NCBI GenBank assembly: GCA_902630715.1 | Contig: CACOVO010000001.1 | Span: 62,001 to 126,000, forward strand | Reading direction: 5' to 3' | DNA length: 64,000 nt | Source: an uncultured SAR86 cluster bacterium | GTDB lineage: Bacteria > Pseudomonadota > Gammaproteobacteria > Magnimaribacterales > Magnimaribacteraceae | Shown here: piece after piece, positions 31,566-41,469 of the stretch | How positions within the stretch are numbered: the stretch's first letter is position 1 | How the letters are laid out: each line of letters begins with the position of its first letter | The notes under the pieces: generated by a model | Seen by the model: only the letters and a program-made list of their open reading frames with translations | Told to the model about the DNA's origin: nothing | The model's database searches: none | Made by a program: the position numbers and the translations under genes

Positions 31566-32576
31566 ATGAATTTTGAAAGTTTAAGTGACATAGCAAGCTA
31601 TATTGTTTCAGATGGAAAGGGAATATTAGCTGCTGATGAGAGTAATCCAACATGCACGAAGCGTTTTGACTCAATAGGAGTTGATTCTACAGAGGATAAT
31701 AGAAGAGATTATAGAGAGTTGCTTTTTAGGTCTGATGGCATGAAAGGCAATATAGGTGGAGTGATTCTTTTTGACGAAACAATTCGCCAAAAAGCAGCTG
31801 ATGGAACGCCTTTAGTAGATGTCATTAATGCTCAAGGCTCTTTGCCCGGCATAAAAGTCGATAAAGGCCTCCAACCAATAGGTAATACTGAGGAAAATAT
31901 TACACAAGGACTAGATGGGTTGAATGAAAGACTCAAAGAATATTATGAGCTTGGAGCCAAGTTTACTAAGTGGAGGGCAGTCATAAACATAGGAGAAAAT
32001 ATGCCTTCTTCAGACGCCATTGAATTAAATATGCAAGCTTTGGCCGAATATGCGAAGATCGTTCAAAGTAACCAAATGGTTCCAATGGTAGAACCAGAGG
32101 TATTAATGGATGGCAATCATTCACTTGATGATTGTTTCGAAGCAACTTCACGTTGTTTAGAATCTCTTTTCTCTAATCTTTCTAAAAATGGAGTTGATAT
32201 AACAGGAATTATTCTCAAACCAAATATGGTTACAGCAGGTTCCAATTCGTCCACTTCGGTTAGTATCGATGACATAGCTCAAAAAACCCTTGAATGTTTA
32301 AAAACTTATGTGCCAGACGAAATGCCAGGCGTTACCTTCCTTTCCGGAGGTCAATCTGATGTCGATGCGACGGCAAATTTGGATGCCATGAATAAGATAG
32401 GTGGATTTCCTTGGAAGTTAAGTTTCTCATATGGTAGAGCTTTACAACAGCCTGCACTTAAGGCATGGATGGGTAAAAGTGAAAATACCGCTCTCGCTCA
32501 AGCAGCATTATCTCACAGGGCGCTTATGAATAAGTTAGCTTCTGAGGGAAAATGGGATCAATCTTTAGAAAGCTAA
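31566..32576 (+). CDS. Fructose-bisphosphate aldolase, class I
   Basis: GILAADESNPTCTKRF, KWRAVI, Schiff-base region GIILKPNMVT, FLSGGQSD; start adjusted from 31554 to 31566 with GGAG upstream. Confidence 0.93.
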   Translation: MNFESLSDIASYIVSDGKGILAADESNPTCTKRFDSIGVDSTEDNRRDYRELLFRSDGMKGNIGGVILFDETIRQKAADGTPLVDVINAQGSLPGIKVDKGLQPIGNTEENITQGLDGLNERLKEYYELGAKFTKWRAVINIGENMPSSDAIELNMQALAEYAKIVQSNQMVPMVEPEVLMDGNHSLDDCFEATSRCLESLFSNLSKNGVDITGIILKPNMVTAGSNSSTSVSIDDIAQKTLECLKTYVPDEMPGVTFLSGGQSDVDATANLDAMNKIGGFPWKLSFSYGRALQQPALKAWMGKSENTALAQAALSHRALMNKLASEGKWDQSLES

Positions 32577-32581
32577 TCTGA

Positions 32582-33019
32582 TTGAAATTAGTTGTCCAAA
32601 GGGTTTCGAGCGCTTCTGTAGCAGTTGAAAATCAGATCGTAGCTTCTATTTCTAATGGTGTACTGGTATTTGTTGGATTTGATAAGAAAGATAATTCAAA
32701 GAAATTGCAAATCCTTGCGAAAAAATTGTTGAACTATAAGATTTTCAGCGACATTGATGGAAAACTGGCACTTAGTCTTACACAAACTAATTATGATATT
32801 TTGCTTGTTCCTCAGGTAACGCTTTCAGTAGGAACAAAAAAAGGGACAAAGCCTAGTTTTTCCAATGCATCAGATCCTGATAAGGGCAAAATTCTGTTTC
32901 AAGAATTCAAAAGATTACTGCAACAAAATTTTAAAGATGTAGAGTCTGGTATCTTTGGAGCCGATATGTCAGTCAGTTTAATCAATGAAGGCCCAATAAC
33001 CTTCTGGTTTGAGTCTTAA
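32582..33019 (+). CDS. dtd: D-aminoacyl-tRNA deacylase
   Basis: MKLVVQRVSSASVAVE, VPQVTLSVGTKKGTKPSF, GADMSVSLINEGPITFWFES. Confidence 0.93.
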   Translation: MKLVVQRVSSASVAVENQIVASISNGVLVFVGFDKKDNSKKLQILAKKLLNYKIFSDIDGKLALSLTQTNYDILLVPQVTLSVGTKKGTKPSFSNASDPDKGKILFQEFKRLLQQNFKDVESGIFGADMSVSLINEGPITFWFES

Positions 33020-33023
33020 TATT

Positions 33024-33743
33024 TCAATCTTTCTTAACAAATAAGTTTGCTGCAGCGAGCCCTATTTCAAATAAAGCCCAAGCCGGAATTGCTAGCATTG
33101 ATTGAGAAATTACATCTGGAGGTGTGACCAGCATTCCCACTATAAAACAAGTAATAATAACGTATGGCCTTGCATTTCTAAGTTTCTCCGAAGTAGTTAT
33201 TCCGCTCCATATAAGTAAAAATATTAATATCGGTATTTCGAACGCAATTGAGAAAGCAAACATTAAGCTCAATACAAAATCTAGGTAACGACTAATATCA
33301 GTCATTATTAAGATTCCTTGTGGTGCAGCCCCGGTAAAAAATCCAAAGACTAATGGTAACACTAAGAAATAAGTAAACAGTATGCCTAAATAAAAGAGTA
33401 TTAGACTTGAAAGTATCAGTAAAAAACTCAAGCTCTTTTCGTTTTCATACATGCCGGGAGCAATGAATTTCCAAATTTGATTTAACAAAAAGGGCATTGA
33501 TAAAAGCAGCGATACAAAGAAAGTTAATTTCAATGGGGCTAAAAAAGGCGAAGCCACTTCAGTGGCTATCATTGAAGAATTTTCTGGAAGAAAACTTAAA
33601 AGCGGCTCTGACAGAATTAGGTAGATGTCATTTGAAAAATAAATGAGAGACAAAAAGCAGACAAGAATAACAACCAAAGATTTGAGAATTCTGGCTCTCA
33701 ATTCTCGCAGATGTCCGAAGAAGGTATCGGTTTCCATTCTCAT
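33024..33743 (-). CDS. tatC: Twin-arginine translocase subunit TatC
   Basis: FFGHLRELRARILKS, multiple TM segments, VTPPDVISQSMLAIP. Confidence 0.96.
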   Translation of the reverse strand: MRMETDTFFGHLRELRARILKSLVVILVCFLSLIYFSNDIYLILSEPLLSFLPENSSMIATEVASPFLAPLKLTFFVSLLLSMPFLLNQIWKFIAPGMYENEKSLSFLLILSSLILFYLGILFTYFLVLPLVFGFFTGAAPQGILIMTDISRYLDFVLSLMFAFSIAFEIPILIFLLIWSGITTSEKLRNARPYVIITCFIVGMLVTPPDVISQSMLAIPAWALFEIGLAAANLFVKKD

Positions 33744-33977
33744 CTAGTCGTTTTTTTCTTCAATATCCCCTAGCACTTTTTCGTTTATTGAATCTTGATA
33801 GACCTCGTTTAATTCAAAGGTTTTGTTTATCTCGTCTTTCGCATCTAATGTCTGCCGTTTGACCCAATAATAGGTTTTCGCGATGCGCTTAACTGCAAAT
33901 GGAAGTTTTTCAGGACCTAAGACTAATATTGAAACAACTGCGATTAAAAAAAGTTCAAGCAACCCTATATCGAACAT
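33744..33977 (-). CDS. tatB: Twin-arginine translocase subunit TatB
   Basis: MFDIGLLELFLIAVVSILVLGPEKLP. Confidence 0.93.
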   Translation of the reverse strand: MFDIGLLELFLIAVVSILVLGPEKLPFAVKRIAKTYYWVKRQTLDAKDEINKTFELNEVYQDSINEKVLGDIEEKND

Positions 33978-33983
33978 GTTAAT

Positions 33984-34145
33984 TTATTTATCTTTCTCTT
34001 CTTCATCCATTGTTTTTCGGAAACTTTTGATGGTATTTGCTAGATCAGATCCCAAGGTTTTTATTCTCTTGGTGCCACCAAAGACAAGAAGTAGTACCAC
34101 TAGGATTATCAAGATCTGCCAAATACTTATTCCACTTATACCCAT
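33984..34145 (-). CDS. tatA: Twin-arginine translocase subunit TatA (53 aa), missing from ORF track
   Basis: MGISGISIWQILIILVVLLLVFGGTKRIKTLGSDLANTIKSFRKTMDEEEKDK; FG-T-K hinge, adjacent to tatBC. Confidence 0.92.
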   Translation of the reverse strand: MGISGISIWQILIILVVLLLVFGGTKRIKTLGSDLANTIKSFRKTMDEEEKDK

Positions 34146-34146
34146 A

Positions 34147-34491
34147 TTATTTCTCCTGTTTCGGAATCTCTCTCAATGCTTTTTCTAATAGACCGGATTT
34201 ACCAAACCTTGACGCTAATTCTTTAATCACCTCATCAATATCTATTCCTTGATTGCTAATAAGCACCAACGTATGAAACCATAAATCAGCTGCCTCATGT
34301 ATAACTTTCTCTCTCTTATCTCCTTTTAAGTATGAAGTCGCCTCTAATAACTCCAGAGTCTCCTCTAAAACTTTTTCGTTTATTTTTAGTGTGCCTCCAT
34401 CAAAAAGAGATTTAACATAAGAGTCTTCGCTACTTGAGTTTTTTCTTTCCTCAATTGTGCTGAATAGTATTTTAAGAAATTCTTCTTTCAT
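34147..34491 (-). CDS. hisE: Phosphoribosyl-ATP pyrophosphatase
   Basis: SYVKSLFDGG..KVLEETLELLEA, EAADLWFHTLVLI. Confidence 0.92.
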   Translation of the reverse strand: MKEEFLKILFSTIEERKNSSSEDSYVKSLFDGGTLKINEKVLEETLELLEATSYLKGDKREKVIHEAADLWFHTLVLISNQGIDIDEVIKELASRFGKSGLLEKALREIPKQEK

Positions 34492-34495
34492 TAGA

Positions 34496-36049
34496 TTAGG
34501 AGGTTACAAGATAAATAACCAAAATTATAGAAACTAAAAGTAGTAATCCATTAAGCCTACCTTGACGATATACTTTTTCCATTACCAGCCTGTGCTTTTC
34601 TTCGTTAGCATTTTGATATTCTTCAAGTTTCGAGATTTGTTCAATTGCTGTCTCTGCGATTTCAGGAAATTTCCTTGCTTTCTCTATCCATGTTAACGAG
34701 TTCCTTCTTGCCCATTCAGCAAGCTTTTTGGGATTGTATCTTTCTGCAATCCAGTTTTTTAGAAATGGATTCGCAATTGACCAAAAATCTAGTGCAGGAT
34801 ATAACTGCTTACCTAAACCTTCGATATTGACCAAAGTTTTTTGTAAGAGCATTAATGATGGCTGCATCCTAAGATCAAACCTTCTTGCAGAATCAAAGAT
34901 AAACAGAAGCATTTCTCCGAAGTTTATTTTCTCCATAGGCTGATCGAAGATTGGTTCACATGCAGCTCTAATAGTATTTTCAAGATCATTTAATCTCGTT
35001 TCAGGATTTACCCAATTGGAATCAATTAAGATTTTTGCTACTTCTTTGAAATCCCTGCCAATTACGGCCACCAGCATTCTACCAATTTGATACTGTTCTT
35101 CTTCAGTGAGAGATCCGACGATTGCATAATCAACGGCAACATAAGCTGGATCAGAGGGATTCTTTGCGTCTATAAAAATGTTTCCTGGATGCATGTCGGC
35201 ATGAAAAAAATTATCTATGAATACCTGTTTTAAGAAAATTTCGACACCCCTCTCAGCTATAAGTTTAAGATCTACACCCAGATCTTTGAATGTGTTTACA
35301 CGATCAACAGGTATCCCATGAACTTTTTCCATCACCAGTAGGTTTTCAGAACAATAGTCTAAGTAAACATCTGGCACATAAAGAAGCTCATTTCCCTCAA
35401 AGTTCCTTCTCGTTTGTTTTATGTTGGATGCTTCAATTCTCATATTCAATTCTGAAAGTATTACCATCTCATATTCTGTAACCAATTTAAGAAGTTGCAG
35501 TCTTCTTGCATCTTCAGATCTTTTTTCTGCAAACTTCGCGATCCTTTTCATTAGTGAAATATCTCTAAGAATGATTTTTTTTATCCCTGGCCTAACAACT
35601 TTTACCACGACTTCTTTTTTTTCTTCTTTCAGCTCAGCTGAATATACTTGAGCTATTGAGGCCGCCGCCAAAGGCTCAAAGTCAAAGTTATTGAATATAA
35701 AATTTATTTCGGACCCTATTTCTTTTTCAATAATTTCAATCGCTAATTTTTCGGGAAAATGTGGCAAATCATCTTGAAGGATCTTTAGGCTTCCAGATAT
35801 TTCGCTCGGCACAACATCTGGTCTTGTTGAAAGCAACTGACCAAATTTTATGAAAATGGGCCCCAAATCTTCTAAAGCGATTCTTAGCCTTTCCCCTGGT
35901 TTTTTTTTGGTGGAATAAATACGCCAAGGAGAAATGAATAGCATAAAAGAAAGAAGTCTAGACTTAGCGAGGTATTTTATCTCGCTGTCAAGGCGAGCTT
36001 TGAGAAGCGTGTGTAAGATTTGAATTAGCCTAATTGAATCTTTAAGCAT
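34496..36049 (-). CDS. ubiB: Ubiquinone biosynthesis protein UbiB (ABC1/ADCK kinase-like)
   Basis: GPIFIKFGQLLSTRPDVVP (KxGQ), AAASIAQVYSA, HADMHPGNIF. Confidence 0.96.
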   Translation of the reverse strand: MLKDSIRLIQILHTLLKARLDSEIKYLAKSRLLSFMLFISPWRIYSTKKKPGERLRIALEDLGPIFIKFGQLLSTRPDVVPSEISGSLKILQDDLPHFPEKLAIEIIEKEIGSEINFIFNNFDFEPLAAASIAQVYSAELKEEKKEVVVKVVRPGIKKIILRDISLMKRIAKFAEKRSEDARRLQLLKLVTEYEMVILSELNMRIEASNIKQTRRNFEGNELLYVPDVYLDYCSENLLVMEKVHGIPVDRVNTFKDLGVDLKLIAERGVEIFLKQVFIDNFFHADMHPGNIFIDAKNPSDPAYVAVDYAIVGSLTEEEQYQIGRMLVAVIGRDFKEVAKILIDSNWVNPETRLNDLENTIRAACEPIFDQPMEKINFGEMLLFIFDSARRFDLRMQPSLMLLQKTLVNIEGLGKQLYPALDFWSIANPFLKNWIAERYNPKKLAEWARRNSLTWIEKARKFPEIAETAIEQISKLEEYQNANEEKHRLVMEKVYRQGRLNGLLLLVSIILVIYLVTS

Positions 36050-36806
36050 CGATCATTTCCTTTTGACCAGAATGTATTGCGACTATTCCATTCGTCAAAT
36101 TTTCGTATTTACATTTAGTGAAGCCAGATTTTTCTAGCATCTCTTTCAGCTCTTCCTGAGTAGGATGCATCCTTATAGACTCTGCTAAATATCTATAACT
36201 TTCTTCCGTTTGAGCTATCAACTCACCAATTTTTGGAATTACTTCAAAAGAAAAAAGGTCATATATTTCTCTGAAAACTTCATTTTGTGGCTTTGAGAAC
36301 TCTAGAATGATTAATTTCCCGCCTGGTTTAAGTGCCTTGAGAATTGATTGAAGTGCTTTCTCTTTATGGGTTACGTTTCTTAATCCGAAAGCTATAGTTA
36401 TTAAATCAAAAGTATCGTCTTCAAAAGGAAGAAATTGTGCATCTATTTGAGCTATATGCACATCTTCTATGCCTTGATCGATTAATCTATTTCGGCCTTC
36501 CTCAAGCATAGATGCATTTATATCACTCAAGATCAAGGTACCCTTCTCGGAAATCTTTTCCCTCATGAGTTTCACCATATCTCCAGTGCCTCCTGCAAGA
36601 TCTAGGACTTTAAAATCACTTCTAATGCCTGTGGTCTCTATCGTTATTCTTTTCCATAATCTATGAATTCCGAATGACATCAAATCATTCATTAAATCGT
36701 AGTTTCCAGATACGGTATCGAAGACATTACTCACAAGGTTGGCCTTCATATCTGAATCCACTTCTTTGAATCCAAAGTTCGTCTTATCTTTATTATCTTT
36801 TTTCAT
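36042..36806 (-). CDS. ubiE: Ubiquinone/menaquinone biosynthesis C-methyltransferase UbiE
   Basis: NDLMSFGIHRLWKR, VLDLAGGTGDM, AFGLRNVTHKEKAL. Confidence 0.96.
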   Translation of the reverse strand: MKKDNKDKTNFGFKEVDSDMKANLVSNVFDTVSGNYDLMNDLMSFGIHRLWKRITIETTGIRSDFKVLDLAGGTGDMVKLMREKISEKGTLILSDINASMLEEGRNRLIDQGIEDVHIAQIDAQFLPFEDDTFDLITIAFGLRNVTHKEKALQSILKALKPGGKLIILEFSKPQNEVFREIYDLFSFEVIPKIGELIAQTEESYRYLAESIRMHPTQEELKEMLEKSGFTKCKYENLTNGIVAIHSGQKEMIDA

Positions 36807-36838
36807 AAAAATGAACAGGCATTTTATCTTAATAAAGA

Positions 36839-37699
36839 TTAATTCACTTTTCTCTTGGATAAAATTCTATTAATGGACTTGAGATATGTATCTAGATTTC
36901 TATTGAATCTTTTAATTTGTCCCTCATTAACCGATTTAAATACTGTCCCTATTATTTCTATAGTCAGTTTTTCATTCTTTCTAACTTTTCCTCTAAATGC
37001 CTCATTTCCTAAATTTTCGAGTGATTTAAAGTAAGAGGACATCTTTTGATCATATTCTTCTGTCTGATTGTCATTTAAGAGAGTTAGAAACTCTTCGATC
37101 CAGTCCTGTTGAAGGTCAGACCATTCTTTCCTTATTTCTATGTATCCTTCTAATTTAGATTCTATTAACTCTAACTGATTTTTCTTAAGTTTTATTCCTA
37201 CTCTATCGAATCCAGTTTTATAATTTTCTAAAATTCTTTCCTTGTATGATTGATTTTCTTTCTCTCTTTCTTCTTCTCTCTTTTTTCTAAGCTCTTCAAA
37301 ATGTAACCCAATTTGATTTACCTGATCTTTAGTTAATCCCCTTGAGAAATCGATTATTGGCTTTTCAAAATAATCATTTATTTGATCAATTATTTTTTCC
37401 CCTTCTTCATAGACTTTAGTAATTTCTTTTGTTGGATCTGCATAATCTATTTTTTTGAGATTTTCTAAAATAGCTTTTACTTTTGGAAGTTCGTTAACCG
37501 TGAACCAATCTAAGAATGCCTCAGATATTAAATCTATTTCCTTATTTTGCTCAGCAGAAAAAGTTGCAAAATCCTTAAAATAATCCGCAATATAGTCATC
37601 TATCCTTTCGTAAACCCATGATCCTGCTAAAGAACATGAGTTCAATAAAGTTATCATTGTTGAAGCGAGGCAAATTTTTAATAATTTTTTAACCATCAT
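36839..37699 (-). CDS. DUF6279-like lipoprotein
   Basis: LNSC lipobox, long helical charged protein with SWVYERIDDYIADYF N-terminus. Confidence 0.65.
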   Translation of the reverse strand: MMVKKLLKICLASTMITLLNSCSLAGSWVYERIDDYIADYFKDFATFSAEQNKEIDLISEAFLDWFTVNELPKVKAILENLKKIDYADPTKEITKVYEEGEKIIDQINDYFEKPIIDFSRGLTKDQVNQIGLHFEELRKKREEEREKENQSYKERILENYKTGFDRVGIKLKKNQLELIESKLEGYIEIRKEWSDLQQDWIEEFLTLLNDNQTEEYDQKMSSYFKSLENLGNEAFRGKVRKNEKLTIEIIGTVFKSVNEGQIKRFNRNLDTYLKSINRILSKRKVN

Positions 37700-37739
37700 T
37701 AGGGGTTATTGTAATTTCCAGTTAGAATCCTGTCCGAAA

Positions 37740-38288
37740 ATGTCAGAAGAAAAAAAATATCCTACCTTAGTTTGGTTAGATTTAGAAATGACCGGACTTG
37801 ATCCAGATTCAGAGAGAATTATAGAGATTGCTACTGCAGTTACCAATCATGATCTTTCTGAAATAATAGAAGGACCAAATCTGGTGATCAAACAGCCTGA
37901 TGAATATATCGAGAATATGGATGAGTGGAATACTAATCAGCATACAAAATCAGGTCTGGTCGATAGTTTGAAAGTAACTAATATAACTATCCAAGAGGCA
38001 CAAAAACAGACTTTAGATTTTTTAAAGCTTCATACAGAGAAAGGGAGATCCCCTCTTTGCGGTAATTCAATATCACACGATAGACGTTTTCTCAGAAGGT
38101 ATATGCCTGAAGTTGATTCATTTTTTCATTACAGGAATGTAGACGTAAGTTCTGTTAAAGAATTGATTAAAAGATGGAATCCTGGAATTCTAGAAGGGTT
38201 CAAGAAAAGTGGCGGACATAGGGCTATGGAGGATGTCCTTGAATCTATTGAAGAGTTAAAATTTTATAAAGAAAAATTCTTCGATTAG
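37740..38288 (+). CDS. orn: Oligoribonuclease
   Basis: LVWLDLEMTGLDPDSERIIEIA (DEDDh), GNSISHDRRFLRRYMP, HRAMEDVLESI. Confidence 0.96.
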   Translation: MSEEKKYPTLVWLDLEMTGLDPDSERIIEIATAVTNHDLSEIIEGPNLVIKQPDEYIENMDEWNTNQHTKSGLVDSLKVTNITIQEAQKQTLDFLKLHTEKGRSPLCGNSISHDRRFLRRYMPEVDSFFHYRNVDVSSVKELIKRWNPGILEGFKKSGGHRAMEDVLESIEELKFYKEKFFD

Positions 38289-38617
38289 TCTGATTTTTTT
38301 CCCGGACCATCTAGCATTGCGTTGGCAATAGGCATTACTTTCGAATCATTTTTGGTGATTTTAGCCGTCCCCTTTTTATCGACTTCATCTATTCTCATTA
38401 TGCAACTTATAGGAATATAACTTCTCTGAACTCCTTTAAACTCGTTTTTTAGCTTTTCTTCGCTAGTGTCGACTACAATTTGAGAGTTTTGATCGAAAAT
38501 ATATTCTTCAACCTCTATGAATCCATACATGTCACTTTGAAAAATCGCTTCGGCATAGATTTCATAAATTTCTCCCAGTTGGACAAATACAACTTTGTAG
38601 ATTCCTTTTTTTGCCAT
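38285..38617 (-). CDS. DUF1820 family protein
   Basis: IYKVVFVQLGEIYEIYAEAIFQSDMYGFIEVEEYIF. Confidence 0.85.
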   Translation of the reverse strand: MAKKGIYKVVFVQLGEIYEIYAEAIFQSDMYGFIEVEEYIFDQNSQIVVDTSEEKLKNEFKGVQRSYIPISCIMRIDEVDKKGTAKITKNDSKVMPIANAMLDGPGKKSD

Positions 38618-38676
38618 TACAATCCTGCCTTCTTTATTAATTTAAACTATAGTTCTTAAAGATATAATCTAAATAT

Positions 38677-40002
38677 ATGGCCAAGAAGCTTTTTATCAAG
38701 ACCCACGGTTGTCAAATGAACGAGTATGACTCCGCAAGAATGCAAGACCTGCTGGGCGAAAGTCATGGTTTTGAGAAGACTGATAATGAAGAAGAAGCAG
38801 ACTTAATATTGCTTAATACCTGCTCAATAAGAGAAAAAGCTCAAGAAAAGGTTTTTCATCAGCTTGGCAGATGGAAGAAATTAAAAGATAAAAATCCTAA
38901 TCTAAAGATTGGCGTTGGAGGTTGTGTGGCTAGCCAAGAGGGTGAAAAAATTATTAAAAGAGCGCCGCAAGTGGACTTAGTATTTGGCCCGCAAACAATA
39001 CACAGAGTTCCAAAACTTTATCAAAACATAGCGATAGAGCATGAAGAGAACGTCGACATTACCTTTCCTAAGACCGAAAAATTTGAACATCTTCCAGAAC
39101 AAAAAAATGAAGGGCCTACGGCATTCGTCTCTATTATGGAGGGATGTAATAAATATTGTTCATTTTGTGTTGTACCACATACAAGAGGACACGAAGTAAG
39201 CAGACCTATAGATGATATACTGCAAGAAATAGAAAGCTTATCCATTATGGGAGCAAAGGAGATAAATCTCCTAGGTCAAAATGTCAACTCTTACAGAGAT
39301 TCAAAATTAAAGACAAAAGGGCTTGGCTTATCTAACTTAATACGAGCAGCTTCAAAAATATATGGTATTGAAAGGTTACAATTTACTACCTCCCATCCTT
39401 TTGAATTTGGCCAAGACCTAATAGATGTATATGAAGATGTTCCTGAATTGATAAGTTATGTTCATCTTCCTGTGCAGAGTGGCTCGAATGAAATATTGAA
39501 GAAGATGAGAAGAAGACACACTCGAGATGAATACTTCGAGCTTATAGACAAGCTCAAAGCTGCTAGAGAAGGTATCAGCATTTCCTCTGATTTTATAGTC
39601 GGGTTTCCCGGAGAAACCGAAAAGGATTTTTTAGATACTTTGGATCTGGTTGATAAAGTTGGTCACGATGAGTCTTTTAGTTTTATTTATAGCCCAAGGC
39701 CAAATACCACTGCCAAAGACTTGGAAGACGATGTTCCGATGGAAGAGAAGAAAATAAGACTCTCTGAATTGCAACATAAACTTGAAAATTCAGCATATAG
39801 TATCAGTCGAAAAATGGTCGGACAGGTTAGAAAATGTCTCGTCACAGGTATTTCTAAGAAGAATCCAGGAGAATTTCAGGCTCGGACTGAGAATAACAAG
39901 GTAGTAATTTTTTCATGCTCCGACTCTTCAAAGATAGGCAAAATCATTGATATTGAAATAATGGAAGCAAAAAATAAATCTTTACGTGGCATTGCAATAT
40001 AA
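38677..40002 (+). CDS. miaB: tRNA-2-methylthio-N6-dimethylallyladenosine synthase MiaB
   Basis: [15 protein letters not shown], radical [24 protein letters not shown] domain. Confidence 0.97.
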   Translation: MAKKLFIKTHGCQMNEYDSARMQDLLGESHGFEKTDNEEEADLILLNTCSIREKAQEKVFHQLGRWKKLKDKNPNLKIGVGGCVASQEGEKIIKRAPQVDLVFGPQTIHRVPKLYQNIAIEHEENVDITFPKTEKFEHLPEQKNEGPTAFVSIMEGCNKYCSFCVVPHTRGHEVSRPIDDILQEIESLSIMGAKEINLLGQNVNSYRDSKLKTKGLGLSNLIRAASKIYGIERLQFTTSHPFEFGQDLIDVYEDVPELISYVHLPVQSGSNEILKKMRRRHTRDEYFELIDKLKAAREGISISSDFIVGFPGETEKDFLDTLDLVDKVGHDESFSFIYSPRPNTTAKDLEDDVPMEEKKIRLSELQHKLENSAYSISRKMVGQVRKCLVTGISKKNPGEFQARTENNKVVIFSCSDSSKIGKIIDIEIMEAKNKSLRGIAI

Positions 40003-40015
40003 AATCAAACAATAG

Positions 40016-40960
40016 ATGAAGTTTCAGCTAGAACCTGTAAACCATGACAAAATTAGTGACCTCTGTGGTCCAACTAACTCAACTCTTAGGCAAATAGAAG
40101 AGGAATTAAGTATTAAGATTCTTAATAGAGGCCCAAGCTTTAAAATTAATGGTGATTCATCAAATGCCCAAATTGCAAAAGACATAATATTGAGGATTTA
40201 CGAGGATCTAGCCGAAAATAAAAAGATTACCTCAGAAGAAGTTCACTTATACTTGAGAAAAGGAATGAATGATTTAAATAATATTAAAAAGGAGGTTTCA
40301 AGTAGGCAAATTATTAAAACTCCTAATCTAATTGTGACGGCAAACCATGGTAGCCAGAATCATTACGTTGATACAATCAAAAAGAAAGTTCTCACATTCG
40401 GTATAGGGCCGGCTGGAACGGGAAAAACGTTCCTTGCAGTTGCTCTGGCTGTTGAGCAATTCACAAGAGGAGAGGTAGAAAAAATACTTTTGGTCAGGCC
40501 TGCAGTCGAGGCTGGTGAAAAGTTAGGGTTTTTACCAGGCGATTTGAGTCAAAAAGTGGATCCTTACTTAAGGCCTCTCTACGATGCTCTATTTCAAATG
40601 ATTGGATACAAGGAAACAAATCAACTTATAGAGAGAAATATTATCGAAGTCGTCCCTTTGGCTTTTATGAGAGGAAGGACTTTAAATAATTCATTTATCA
40701 TCTTAGACGAAAGCCAGAATGCAACTGTAGAACAAATGAAGATGTTTCTTACAAGATTTGGATTCGGCTCTAAGGTAGTTATTACAGGAGATATTACTCA
40801 AATAGATCTCCCAAAAAATACCTTATCCGGACTTGTCCACTCACTTGAAGTTCTAAAGTCCATTGATGACATTGGTTTGGTAGAGTTTGAATCAAAAGAT
40901 GTAGTTCGTCATGGCTTGGTGCAAAAAATCGTCGAAGCCTATGCCCGTTTTGTTAAATAA
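40016..40960 (+). CDS. ybeZ: PhoH-like ATPase (YbeZ)
   Basis: FGIGPAGTGKTFLAVALAV Walker A, FIILDESQNAT Walker B. Confidence 0.95.
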   Translation: MKFQLEPVNHDKISDLCGPTNSTLRQIEEELSIKILNRGPSFKINGDSSNAQIAKDIILRIYEDLAENKKITSEEVHLYLRKGMNDLNNIKKEVSSRQIIKTPNLIVTANHGSQNHYVDTIKKKVLTFGIGPAGTGKTFLAVALAVEQFTRGEVEKILLVRPAVEAGEKLGFLPGDLSQKVDPYLRPLYDALFQMIGYKETNQLIERNIIEVVPLAFMRGRTLNNSFIILDESQNATVEQMKMFLTRFGFGSKVVITGDITQIDLPKNTLSGLVHSLEVLKSIDDIGLVEFESKDVVRHGLVQKIVEAYARFVK

Positions 40961-41428
40961 GTGACGAATAAAACCTCTAATATATTTATATCTGGAAATT
41001 TGGGCGGATTAACTCTTTGCGAGCCTTTAGTTGAAAAGCTTATTTCCTGCTTAATTGAAACTGAGCCTAATTTAAAGACTAAGCTGAAGACAAAACCAAT
41101 AAATATTTCTTTTATGAGCCTTAATGAAATTAAAAGGTTAAATTTTAAGTTTGCCAATAAAGATAAGCCGACCAATGTTCTATCTTTTCCTACAGAAGGA
41201 GTTGAATTTACTGATGAAACACTTGGCGACATCGCTGTATGTCCTGAAATTATTATTGAGGAGTCAATCAAACAAGGTAAAGATAAACAGAGTCACCTCA
41301 TTCATATAATACTGCATTCGATACTACATCTAATTGGTTTTCAGCATGGAGATAGAAATTCCGCTACAAAAATGGAGTCACTTGAGGTAAGTGTGCTAAA
41401 AAAATTAGGTATTGCGAACCCCTATTGA
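40961..41428 (+). CDS. ybeY: Endoribonuclease YbeY (GTG start)
   Basis: HIILHSILHLIGFQHGD zinc motif; NKPTNVLSFP-like DKPTNVLSFP. Confidence 0.94.
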   Translation: MTNKTSNIFISGNLGGLTLCEPLVEKLISCLIETEPNLKTKLKTKPINISFMSLNEIKRLNFKFANKDKPTNVLSFPTEGVEFTDETLGDIAVCPEIIIEESIKQGKDKQSHLIHIILHSILHLIGFQHGDRNSATKMESLEVSVLKKLGIANPY

Positions 41429-41469
41429 AAAGTCTTAATATGCACATGTGTTTATGAAGTGAGGCGTTA

